From Fidelibacterota bacterium TCS52 (GTDB taxonomy: Bacteria > Fidelibacterota > Fidelibacteria > Fidelibacterales > Fidelibacteraceae): a DNA stretch of 42,677 nucleotides. The notes beneath the pieces are model-generated. The model was not told the origin of the DNA and ran no database searches. It saw nothing but the letters and a program-made list of their open reading frames with translations. The stretch spans positions 1-42,677 of the forward strand of contig LSCC01000005.1 in assembly GCA_001577215.1 (NCBI GenBank), written 5' to 3'. Shown here one piece after another: positions 34,057 through 42,379 of this stretch; the first letter of the stretch is position 1, and each line of letters begins with the position of its first letter. The position numbers and the translations under genes were made by a program.

Positions 34057-34084
34057 AAATTATCCTTATTCAAATACTTTTAAA

Positions 34085-34546
34085 TTATTCTTTTTCTTCT
34101 AAATCAATTTCGGGTAATAATTTGCCTTCTTTAATAAAATCATGATAGATGCTGTCAAGCATCCCATTAATAAATATATGACTATCATCTGTAGAATAAT
34201 TATTTCCTAATTCAATTGCTTCAGCGATCGTAACTCTTGATGGAACATCATCACAATATAATAATTCAGCAATTGATTGTCTTAATATTATTTTATCTAA
34301 TAAAGCAATTCTATCAAAATTCCAATTTTTGGCTCTTTGCTTAATTTTATCATCAATTATTTCCATATTTCTAATCGTTTTAATGACCAAAAAGTTTAAA
34401 AATTCTTCATCATATTCTTTTGCTATTTCTGAATCTATATTAGTAATAGTATTATTAATTATCTGGTCAATTGGATTTGAAGTCATTATATAAGAATATA
34501 ATACTTGCAAACATAATTCTCTTGAGTGGCGTCTATTAATTTTCAT
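34085..34546 (-). CDS. nusB: transcription antitermination factor NusB
   Basis: A 153-residue all-helical RNA-binding protein that acts with NusE (ribosomal protein S10) in rRNA antitermination. Family motifs are RRHSRELCLQVLYSY at the N-terminus and RIALLDKIILRQSIAELLYC plus TIAEAIELGNNYS in the C-terminal half. Length is normal. A consensus promoter lies about 135 bases upstream. Confidence 0.9.
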   Translation of the reverse strand: MKINRRHSRELCLQVLYSYIMTSNPIDQIINNTITNIDSEIAKEYDEEFLNFLVIKTIRNMEIIDDKIKQRAKNWNFDRIALLDKIILRQSIAELLYCDDVPSRVTIAEAIELGNNYSTDDSHIFINGMLDSIYHDFIKEGKLLPEIDLEEKE

Positions 34547-34658
34547 TGATCATTCCTAAAATATATTTTTAATTAAAATAGCATATAATATCTTTTCATA
34601 TTTACAATTTTACAAAAATTCATTCAATAAAACAATACACATTTTATTTTTTTATTAT

Positions 34659-34709
34659 TTGACAAAGTAGAATTCTGTTGAATTATAAATAATAATTTAA
34701 CTTTGTCAA
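34659..34709. repeat. inverted repeat spanning the nusB promoter
   Basis: TTGACAAAGT at 34659-34668 and its exact reverse complement at 34700-34709 are separated by 31 bases. The right arm is the -35 element of the nusB promoter and the left arm lies around its start site, which makes a regulatory site possible. Confidence 0.5.
34682..34709 (-). promoter_or_regulatory. consensus sigma-70 promoter for nusB-secA
   Basis: On the minus strand TTGACA (34709-34704) is followed by a 16-base spacer and TATAAT (34687-34682). Both hexamers are perfect. It lies directly downstream of the antiporter stop and 135 bases before nusB, so nusB-secA can be transcribed independently of the ATPase operon. Confidence 0.75.
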
Positions 34710-34718
34710 TAATAACAA

Positions 34719-35987
34719 TTATTTTGATCTATTAATTTCACCTGCTTTTGTTAGAGCATATTTTGTTAATATCGGACCAATGATCTCAAAGAATATACAA
34801 GTCGCAGTAATTGTTGTAATTACTACCGCTCCAATGTAATCTCCAGATGCCATCTCTTTCCCATTAATTATTGCACCCAATCCTTTAAAATCGTGTTTTA
34901 CAATAAGAGCTAAACCAATTGCAACACCCGCTTGCGATAAAATTCCTAATCCTACATATTTTCTAATATTTTTATTTACTTTGCCAAAATATGCACCAAG
35001 TTTTGAGCCAAAAATCAACCCGCCTGACCTTGCAATCACATATAATATTCCCAATATTCCTAATGAAGGAAGTGCTTTAATATGTAAATTTGCCCCTGCT
35101 AAAGTAAAAAATAAAATGAAGAGTAATGGCATAAAAACAGGTAATCTTTCACTAATTTTACGCACAATGGAAAATCCCTGTGTATTTACAATTATCATTC
35201 CAACAACCATATTAGTTAGTATTATTGATATATGAAAAATATGACTTATTCCAACAGAAATAAAAATAAAAGCAAGCAATATTATCAGAATATCACTTGA
35301 ATTTTCTAGTTTTCTCACTAATAAACTTATGATGATAGAAAATCCGCCACCAATAGCCAAACTAATTAATATCTCTTTAAATGGTGGCCAGATCAATTCA
35401 AAAAAATTAACAGTATCTATTCCTGTTTGATGCATTAAAATTGAGCGGGCAATTGCTGCAGCAAAACCAAAAATAATTATTCCAAGTCCATCATCAAATC
35501 CAACAATTGCATAAAGTGACTTTGTCAATGTTCCTCTTGCTTTGTATTCATGAATAACGGCAACAGTTCCGGCAGGTGCACTTGCCGGAGCAATTCCTCC
35601 GAAAATCAAAGCCAATGGTAAATTTCCTGTATATAATAAAACAGCTGTAAAGACCAAAATAAATGCTCCGAACGATTCAATAAAAATTACCCAAACAATT
35701 CCACTTCCTAATTTTTTAAGCGAAGATAATTTTAATTCAAGACCAATTGATAATGCAACTAATGCTAATGCTATTTCCGTAATAAATGACAATGATAATT
35801 GAACTGATTCATTTAATAAATTTAAAAGCGAAGGTCCAAAGACCACACCTAAGATCATATATCCAATTAATGAAGGTAGTTTAATATATTTCATATTTCT
35901 ACCAATATAGAAACTTATCAATACAACTATTCCAACTATCAATAATATCGGTAATGACAAATTTAAATCAGCAAAAAACGACTGCAT
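34719..35987 (-). CDS. CPA2-family cation/proton antiporter (KefB/NapA-like)
   Basis: A 422-residue membrane protein with 12-13 helices and no TrkA-N or TrkA-C domain. The paired acidic residues that bind the ion in this family are seen in VGFDDGLGIIIFG (about residues 164-176). It would exchange Na+ or K+ for H+. It is the last gene of the V-ATPase operon, 18 bases after the EIIA-like gene, which suggests that the EIIA-like protein controls it. Ion specificity cannot be read. Confidence 0.85.
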   Translation of the reverse strand: MQSFFADLNLSLPILLIVGIVVLISFYIGRNMKYIKLPSLIGYMILGVVFGPSLLNLLNESVQLSLSFITEIALALVALSIGLELKLSSLKKLGSGIVWVIFIESFGAFILVFTAVLLYTGNLPLALIFGGIAPASAPAGTVAVIHEYKARGTLTKSLYAIVGFDDGLGIIIFGFAAAIARSILMHQTGIDTVNFFELIWPPFKEILISLAIGGGFSIIISLLVRKLENSSDILIILLAFIFISVGISHIFHISIILTNMVVGMIIVNTQGFSIVRKISERLPVFMPLLFILFFTLAGANLHIKALPSLGILGILYVIARSGGLIFGSKLGAYFGKVNKNIRKYVGLGILSQAGVAIGLALIVKHDFKGLGAIINGKEMASGDYIGAVVITTITATCIFFEIIGPILTKYALTKAGEINRSK

Positions 35988-36005
35988 TATTTCCCTTTAA
36001 TAATT

Positions 36006-36818
36006 TTATAAATTTATTGAACCGCTGATATAAGAAATTTCTTGCGATAGAATCAATACACCTGTATCTTTATCAAGTGAATCAATAATTAAATTTAATT
36101 TTCTTAATGTGTCATTAGCAAAGGTGTTATTAACAATTGCTAAAACAATTCTATTGAATCCTTTTTTTTCTTCATTCCAAAAATGAGAAAATAGTGGCAT
36201 AGAATACAAATATTTACTTGCATTTTCAGCATCTATAACTGACAAAAAACAATCATGTATTTCTGTGAAAATATTCATAATATCATAAAAAGCATCTTCA
36301 TTTTGAATAATTATTGTAAATTTTGTGTACTTTTTTTCTTTTTGTCCATCTTTCTCTTTACCTAACACTTTAGAAAAAATATTAATTATTTGCTCAGACG
36401 AACTTGATTCTAATATTTTTTTAATATTTTCAGATTGTTGTAAAATTTTTGAAATATTTGATAAAATTCTAATGTGTTCATTTTTCTTTTCTTTTGGAGC
36501 TATTATATATGATAATATTTTCGCTTCTTTTCCATCAATAGAATCATAATCAACTCCATCGGGGACAACTAATACACCTATAACAAAATCAGAAATATTT
36601 TCAATTGTACAATGTGGAATAGCAATTCCATTTCCAAAACCGGTTGAACCGACATTTTCCCTATCTGCCAATGCTTTATAAATTGTTTTCTCTTTAACAT
36701 TTTTTAATATTGGATCACTTTTTGCTAAACGAGCAATTTCTTTTAGTACTTCATCTTTTTTGTCTGCTTTAAAATTCAATTTAACACAAGGATCTTTTAA
36801 ATAATTTGAGAAATTCAT
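36006..36818 (-). CDS. PTS EIIA(Ntr/Fru)-like domain fused to a second, PII-like domain
   Basis: I chose the ATG at 36818 (270 residues, AAGGA at six bases) over a GTG nine codons upstream. The N-terminal 145 residues are a phosphotransferase EIIA domain of the fructose/nitrogen class. The phosphorylated His is in GNGIAIPHCTI, preceded by the typical ENVGSTGFG. Residues about 160-270 form a separate small alpha/beta domain with the pattern SMPLFSHFW and GVLILSQEI. It resembles small nucleotide-binding regulatory domains, but I do not recognise it with confidence. No PTS permease or HPr is near. Context between a membrane protein and an antiporter points to control of ion transport. Confidence 0.75.
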   Translation of the reverse strand: MNFSNYLKDPCVKLNFKADKKDEVLKEIARLAKSDPILKNVKEKTIYKALADRENVGSTGFGNGIAIPHCTIENISDFVIGVLVVPDGVDYDSIDGKEAKILSYIIAPKEKKNEHIRILSNISKILQQSENIKKILESSSSEQIINIFSKVLGKEKDGQKEKKYTKFTIIIQNEDAFYDIMNIFTEIHDCFLSVIDAENASKYLYSMPLFSHFWNEEKKGFNRIVLAIVNNTFANDTLRKLNLIIDSLDKDTGVLILSQEISYISGSINL

Positions 36819-36832
36819 AATTATTCCTTTTT

Positions 36833-37183
36833 TTATTTTCCCCACTCTTTTATAAATTTAATCTCAATAAACTGATGAATCGGGTAGAACACAAATAATA
36901 TTAAAATAAACGGAATTGGTTTTACTACACCAAAATGAATTAATAAATATGTAGATAATATTATAAATACTATTCTTACTAAAATACTTTTAAAAATCAA
37001 TTTCATCATTCGATGGAATTCTTTTTTCGATAACATAATAAAAATAAAATATCCAGAAATAGCATTAATTAAGCTAACAATTCCGGCTAATAATACATCT
37101 ATGAAATATTTACTGCCAAAAATCACAGTTACAAGGATAATAATTATTACTGTAATTGTGAAATTAATTATATTCAGTTTCAT
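36833..37183 (-). CDS. four-helix membrane protein, AtpI-like
   Basis: A 116-residue protein with four predicted membrane helices (about residues 5-22, 29-50, 64-84 and 88-107) and a basic loop between helices 2 and 3. The ATG at 37183 lies one base after the stop of the V-ATPase K gene. Size, topology and place next to the rotor-ring gene recall AtpI, which helps assemble the c-ring of F-type ATPases. Sequence similarity alone is weak. It could also be a small subunit specific to this V-ATPase. Confidence 0.6.
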   Translation of the reverse strand: MKLNIINFTITVIIIILVTVIFGSKYFIDVLLAGIVSLINAISGYFIFIMLSKKEFHRMMKLIFKSILVRIVFIILSTYLLIHFGVVKPIPFILILFVFYPIHQFIEIKFIKEWGK

Positions 37184-37184
37184 T

Positions 37185-37631
37185 TTATTTAGGTAATGCA
37201 GTCATGGCAAAAACCATAACAAATAGTGCAACAGTTTCAATTACACCTAAAACCATGATATAGTTTCCGAAACCTTTGCCTGTTTCACCTAATGCATCAG
37301 ATGCCCTTGCTCCTGCTTTTCCTTGAAAAAATGCACTTAACCCCATCGCAATTCCACTAAATATTCCAATCAATATACCGTAAATCACAGTATCTGCAGT
37401 CCAATGTACCTTTTGAATTGCATTTCTTAATATCATACCATAAATAGTTTGAGATAATGGTGCACCAACAAACGCAATTAAAATAAAAGGAGCTGCTTTA
37501 TTATTAATAAATGCCTTTTTCCAAGCTCCTATTGCTGCCATTCCTGCCACACCTGTTCCTAATGCAGATCCCATCGCTGCTAATGTTAACGAGGTATTTA
37601 AATCCCCGATTTTCTGAAAAAATAAATCCAT
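37185..37631 (-). CDS. atpK: V-type ATP synthase/ATPase subunit K (rotor ring)
   Basis: A 148-residue proteolipid with four helices, made of two homologous hairpins, each containing a GxGxA-type helix. The ion-binding Glu is in the last helix (GVIETVALF). Gln in PLSQTIYG and Gln in FFQGKAGARA stand at the places of Gln65 and Gln110 of the Na+-binding NtpK of Enterococcus hirae. This pattern suggests Na+ rather than H+ coupling. The gene lies 28 bases after subunit I. Confidence 0.92.
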   Translation of the reverse strand: MDLFFQKIGDLNTSLTLAAMGSALGTGVAGMAAIGAWKKAFINNKAAPFILIAFVGAPLSQTIYGMILRNAIQKVHWTADTVIYGILIGIFSGIAMGLSAFFQGKAGARASDALGETGKGFGNYIMVLGVIETVALFVMVFAMTALPK

Positions 37632-37659
37632 TACTACTCCTTAATTAATAATTACTTTT

Positions 37660-39453
37660 TTACTCTGAAAATGGTCTATATTTTATTCCCGACCATTCCA
37701 TATTTAAATGTCCTGAAAATTCTAACATATTTAACCTAACTCCATGAACAATTATTGCCATTGCTCCTAATAAAATATTTAATGAATGTCCTAAAAGAAG
37801 AATTAATGCTGCAATAATGCCAGATATTACACTATTGATACCACTACCAATTGCCATTTGATTAAAACTATGAGCAACTACAACAGAAGCATAGCCAACA
37901 GCAAATAATCTTAAATATGATACTACATCGGAAAATCCACTAATAATATCAAGTGGTAAGCTACCCAATGTAGCTCCCAATCCTTTTAATATTCCTTTTT
38001 CAGCATTACTAAATAATAAGGTTAAAACAAAACTTATAATAAATAAATAAATTCCAATTTGAGGAAATTCTTTTCCTAATACAAGATTTCCTGCAATTAA
38101 ATATAAACTCCAAATTATTCCAATCCATCCAATTTGAGATATCATTTTTAGTGATTTTATATTTTTAATTGCTATAAGTAAATGAGCAATTGTCAGATGA
38201 ATAGCTCCTATTAAAAAACATAAACTTATCATAAATACTTGATTATCATTAAAGCCGGAAGATGATAGAGCAAAACTCGAAATATTTGGATTCACCAACT
38301 CTTTCAATATAGGAAGCTGAGCAATAGCTTCAGATCCGAAATATGTACCACTTAAAACTCCCCAAATAATAGTTGCACCACTCAACACATACATTAATAC
38401 AAAAGGTTCAAAAGGTGATTTTTTTAATTTTCTCCGAACAAAAAATGTAATAGCTAAAAAAGTCAAACCATACCCTGCATCACCAATTAACATTCCGAAA
38501 AACAAACTGAAAAACAATAAAAACCAAATGCTGATATCATATTCGTGATAACCGGGTGTAGTACCCATAAAATTAAATATTGGCTCTATTATTCTTATCC
38601 ATTTTGGATTTTTTATTAATACTGGCGGCTCATCCGATTCTTTGGGTTTTTCAAACACATATCCCCAACTATTTTTTTTCGCTTCTTTTTCAACATCATC
38701 TTTTTTATCTGTTGGAAAATAACCATTTAAATAATAAATTGACTCAGAATCTCCCATTCCATATTTTACTTGTGAAAATTCTAATCTCTTTTCCAGCTTC
38801 TCTTTATAAAATTTTATGCTGTCCAAATATGAAGAATATTTACCGATCTTTGATTCAATATTTTTGAGTTTATTTGTAATCTCATTAATTTCAATTTGTG
38901 TTTGTTTATATTCCAAATCGGGAAGATGAATTTGTTTTAAATTTAATTCCTCTTTATTTTCAGATCCAATTTGAGCTAATTTTACACTATGTTTATCCTT
39001 ACTAACTATAAAGAGGTTTCTCATTTTGTCAATATCGATTGTCTTTAAATAGGAAACAGGTTGTGAAAATAATTTTACATTGTAACCCGCATTTTGAATT
39101 TGTTCAATATCTTTTAACGAAATTACTCCCCAATTATCATACCAATTTTTGATCTTTTCTAATTCATTTTTTTTAGAAAGTAATTCTTTTTTTTCTTTTT
39201 TCAAATCGATTATTTCATCAATTATTTTTTGGGGATCTTTATCTTTTTTCTGTTTTGTCGGTTCTTTTTTGGTAAGGATATTTATTACAGAATTATTTTT
39301 ATCAATATCTGATGTCAACTTGTCAATATCTTCAGATACAGGTTTTTTTATCTCTTTTATATGGATCACACCAAGTTTACGTAATTTTTTGATGGTATCA
39401 TCGATGTTGGATTTTATCACCAATAACGTAAGTTTTGACATTTCAGAAATCAT
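37660..39453 (-). CDS. atpI: V-type ATP synthase/ATPase subunit I (stator, a-type)
   Basis: A 597-residue subunit from the ATG at 39453; a TTG at 39471 would add six residues. The N-terminal half is cytoplasmic and coiled-coil rich (about residues 40-110 and 195-250). The C-terminal half has seven to eight membrane helices. The conserved essential Arg lies in DVVSYLRLFAVGYASVVVA. It forms the half-channels for the ion next to the K ring. Place and order after subunit D are those of Chlamydia- and spirochaete-type V-ATPases. Confidence 0.92.
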   Translation of the reverse strand: MISEMSKLTLLVIKSNIDDTIKKLRKLGVIHIKEIKKPVSEDIDKLTSDIDKNNSVINILTKKEPTKQKKDKDPQKIIDEIIDLKKEKKELLSKKNELEKIKNWYDNWGVISLKDIEQIQNAGYNVKLFSQPVSYLKTIDIDKMRNLFIVSKDKHSVKLAQIGSENKEELNLKQIHLPDLEYKQTQIEINEITNKLKNIESKIGKYSSYLDSIKFYKEKLEKRLEFSQVKYGMGDSESIYYLNGYFPTDKKDDVEKEAKKNSWGYVFEKPKESDEPPVLIKNPKWIRIIEPIFNFMGTTPGYHEYDISIWFLLFFSLFFGMLIGDAGYGLTFLAITFFVRRKLKKSPFEPFVLMYVLSGATIIWGVLSGTYFGSEAIAQLPILKELVNPNISSFALSSSGFNDNQVFMISLCFLIGAIHLTIAHLLIAIKNIKSLKMISQIGWIGIIWSLYLIAGNLVLGKEFPQIGIYLFIISFVLTLLFSNAEKGILKGLGATLGSLPLDIISGFSDVVSYLRLFAVGYASVVVAHSFNQMAIGSGINSVISGIIAALILLLGHSLNILLGAMAIIVHGVRLNMLEFSGHLNMEWSGIKYRPFSE

Positions 39454-39483
39454 TATATTCTTTCCATCCAATTTTTATTTTTA

Positions 39484-40104
39484 TCATCCGGCATTATTTA
39501 CCTCGGTGATTCTCTTTTTTTCTAATTTTGACTTAGATATTTTACCTCTAACTACTGCAGCCGTCTGTTGATCTCCTAAAAATATACGAATTCTTCTTAT
39601 ATTTTCACGCGATTCTGGAATTTTTATTTTCTCAAATAAATTTATCCTTTGGATAGTTATTCGCAATTCCTTTTCCAAAATATTTTTCTGTTCTAGCAAA
39701 ACATTAATTTCTGTTTTTAATTTAATAATTTTTTTAACGGCTTCCAGACCAAAATCAACCCATAACGGATATTCCATAAGATCATATTCTTTTGTCTCGA
39801 TCTTTAAATCTTTAAATATCGGCACATCAATTCCGGCAATATTATCCATAGTGATATCTACTTCTTTTATTTCAAACAAATCTTGAATTCCAACATCTTC
39901 ATTAAATACATCAATCCATTTTTCTATATCATTTTCCAATCTCTTGATCTTGTTTTCAATCTCACGAACTTTCTTATGAATATTTCTAACTTCCACTAAT
40001 AACTGTTGCTTTTTTAATTCTAATGTAGGTAAATATCTCGTAAATCGCTTTAACGATTCTTTCTGTTTTTTTAGTTCATTCTTTGTTAATTTAATTTTTG
40101 CCAT
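39484..40104 (-). CDS. atpD: V-type ATP synthase/ATPase subunit D (central stalk)
   Basis: A 206-residue mostly helical protein. The N-terminal coiled coil (KIKLTKNELKKQKESLKRF) and the C-terminal helix with RINLFEKIKIPESRENIRRI are the signatures of the central rotor shaft. The middle part (about residues 70-120) is less conserved. It follows subunit B by 60 bases. Confidence 0.92.
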   Translation of the reverse strand: MAKIKLTKNELKKQKESLKRFTRYLPTLELKKQQLLVEVRNIHKKVREIENKIKRLENDIEKWIDVFNEDVGIQDLFEIKEVDITMDNIAGIDVPIFKDLKIETKEYDLMEYPLWVDFGLEAVKKIIKLKTEINVLLEQKNILEKELRITIQRINLFEKIKIPESRENIRRIRIFLGDQQTAAVVRGKISKSKLEKKRITEVNNAG

Positions 40105-40164
40105 ATTTTTTTATTCAACCAAAATAATCACGAAATTTGCTTGAACCTCTAATCCCCTAAACTC

Positions 40165-41463
40165 CTAAACCTTTTCAGGCCAATATTTTTCTATTAGTGA
40201 ACTGCGAAAGTTCGTCTCATCCTTATTAAAACATTCTGATAGAATTTTCCAACCATTATCCAAAGCATTTTCTAAAGAAACATTTACTTTCAGATCCATC
40301 ATCTCAGATTCAAACATTCCACCATATTTTAATAATTTTTCATCCCAATCACTCATTCTAAATCCCATAGAACGCTTCTCTTCTGTTTCTTTATAATTGG
40401 CATAAAGCTGGATCATTCCGTCCATAATGGCCCTATGATCTTCTCTCGTATCCTTATTTACCTGTTGCTTCAATCTACTTAATGAACCAAATGGCTCAAT
40501 TCTGCCATTGCGTAGATAAAATTGTCCCTCTGTAATATAACCCGTATTATCAGGAACCGGATGAGTCACATCGTCTCCGGGCATTGTAGTTGCTGCCAAA
40601 GTTGTTATCGAACCGGCGTCATCAAAATCAACTGCTTTTTCATAACGTGAAGCAAGCTGACTATATAGATCTCCCGGATAACCTCTATTTGACGGAACTT
40701 GCTCCATCGTAATGGCAATTTCTTTCAGAGCATCGGCGAAATTTGTCATATCTGTTAAAAGCACTAAGACATCTTTACCTTGTAGAGCAAATTTTTCAGC
40801 AACTGCAAGACATAGATCGGGAACCATCAATCCTTCAACAATTGGATCTGCAGCTGTATGCATAAAAAATATAGAACGATTTAAAGCACCGCCTTTTTCC
40901 AATTCATTTCTGAAATACATATATTCATCATATTTTAAACCAATTCCACCAAGAATTATCATATCAACTTCTGCCTGCAATGCGATCCTTGCCAATAACT
41001 CATTATATGGTTCACCAGATACGGAAAATATCGGCAACTTTTGAGATACGACCAATGAATTAAATACATCGATCATAGGAATATTTGTTCTGATCATTCT
41101 ATTTGGAATTATTCGCTTTGCAGGATTTACCGAAGGTGTACCGATTTCTATCAAATTTTCCTGTAAAGAGGGACCATTATCTCTCGGCTCACCACTTCCA
41201 TCAAAAATCCTACCTAACATATCTTCTGAAAATGAAACTTTCATCGGATGACCTACAAATCTTATCTCATCATTCGTAGCAACTCCTTTACTACCGGAAA
41301 AAACCTGCAACGACACCAATTCATCTTCAATTTTTATTACCTGTGCTAATGTCTTACCACGATCTGTAGAAACTTCCGCCAATTCTTCGTTTGTAACATC
41401 TTTCGCTTTAACGGTTATCACATTACCTACAACGCTTAATATTTTATTATACACTTTTTTCAT
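40165..41463 (-). CDS. atpB: V-type ATP synthase/ATPase subunit B (regulatory nucleotide-binding subunit)
   Basis: A 432-residue subunit of the A3B3 hexamer. It has the non-catalytic P-loop-free sequence SGEPYNELLARIALQAEV and the conserved LTDMTNFADALKEIA and PSNRGYPGDLYSQLASRYE motifs. The catalytic A subunit and the peripheral E subunit normally precede it; here B is the first gene of the transcript. A 212-base gap and the divergent radC lie upstream. No other V-ATPase gene is in the window before it. Confidence 0.94.
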   Translation of the reverse strand: MKKVYNKILSVVGNVITVKAKDVTNEELAEVSTDRGKTLAQVIKIEDELVSLQVFSGSKGVATNDEIRFVGHPMKVSFSEDMLGRIFDGSGEPRDNGPSLQENLIEIGTPSVNPAKRIIPNRMIRTNIPMIDVFNSLVVSQKLPIFSVSGEPYNELLARIALQAEVDMIILGGIGLKYDEYMYFRNELEKGGALNRSIFFMHTAADPIVEGLMVPDLCLAVAEKFALQGKDVLVLLTDMTNFADALKEIAITMEQVPSNRGYPGDLYSQLASRYEKAVDFDDAGSITTLAATTMPGDDVTHPVPDNTGYITEGQFYLRNGRIEPFGSLSRLKQQVNKDTREDHRAIMDGMIQLYANYKETEEKRSMGFRMSDWDEKLLKYGGMFESEMMDLKVNVSLENALDNGWKILSECFNKDETNFRSSLIEKYWPEKV

Positions 41464-41675
41464 TTATAGTTCCTTTTCATTTTTTTTCATAATTAGTAAG
41501 ATAATGATAATATTGTTCAATTTCAAAATAAATTTTTATAATTTAAAAATAATATTAAACAGAAATATAATGGTTATTTATCATAAATATATTATATTAA
41601 GAAAGAGTTGAGAAATGGTTTTTAATTTGCAAAGTTGAGTAGATTGTAAAAGTTAAATAAACAAATATAAAAATT

Positions 41676-42365
41676 ATGGAAAACAAAACATACACAGTTA
41701 GCGATTTACCAATTGAAGACCGACCTAGAGAACGGTTGCAAAAAGTTGGCGTGGATAATCTTTCTATTCAAGAACTTTTGGCATTAATAATTGAAAAAGG
41801 CAGTAAAGGACAATCGGTTTTGACGGTTGCTCAGAATTTACTCGCCCATTTTGGTAACCTTAATGAGATGAAAAATGCGAATATTGAAGAATTAAAAAAA
41901 GTAAAAGGTATCGGATTTGCTACTGCCTGTAAACTACAAGCTACATTCAAACTTAGCGAAAAAGCAGAACTTCAAGTTAAAAAATTTGGAGAAAAAATAG
42001 AAAACCCTCAAGATGTTTTCAATCTCTTAAAAAAAGAAATCAGAAATAAGAAAAAGGAAAGTTTTTACATCCTTTCATTAACTACAAGAAATAATTTAAT
42101 ATATATCGACAAAGTTTCAACAGGCACATTAAGTGCAAGTTTAACTCACCCTAGAGAAGTATTTATCTCTGCGATAAAAAATTCTGCATCAACTGTAATT
42201 GTTGTTCATAACCATCCTTCGGGTGATACTGAGCCTTCAGAAGATGATCTAAAAATTACCCAAAGATTAGTTGAAACAGGCAAAATTCTGGGAATTGAGA
42301 TAGTTGACCATATTATTGTTTCAAAAGATTCTTACTGTAGTTTTAATGAAAAAAATTTATTGTAA
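41676..42365 (+). CDS. radC: RadC family JAMM-domain protein
   Basis: A 229-residue protein of full family length. An N-terminal helix-hairpin-helix (VKGIGFATACKLQATF) is followed by a JAMM/MPN metalloprotease-like domain with the metal site HNHPSGDTEPSEDD and the upstream Glu in THPREVF. Despite the name, RadC proteins have no proven repair role; they are often found on mobile elements. The gene diverges from the V-ATPase operon and is followed 14 bases later by a DUF1016 gene. Confidence 0.92.
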   Translation: MENKTYTVSDLPIEDRPRERLQKVGVDNLSIQELLALIIEKGSKGQSVLTVAQNLLAHFGNLNEMKNANIEELKKVKGIGFATACKLQATFKLSEKAELQVKKFGEKIENPQDVFNLLKKEIRNKKKESFYILSLTTRNNLIYIDKVSTGTLSASLTHPREVFISAIKNSASTVIVVHNHPSGDTEPSEDDLKITQRLVETGKILGIEIVDHIIVSKDSYCSFNEKNLL

Positions 42366-42379
42366 GATAAAAATTAATT

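Noticed and set aside
34659..34688. Plus-strand promoter TTGACA-19-TATAAA
   Set aside because: It points into the antisense of the antiporter gene and faces no plus-strand gene; the minus-strand promoter in the same place explains the sequence.
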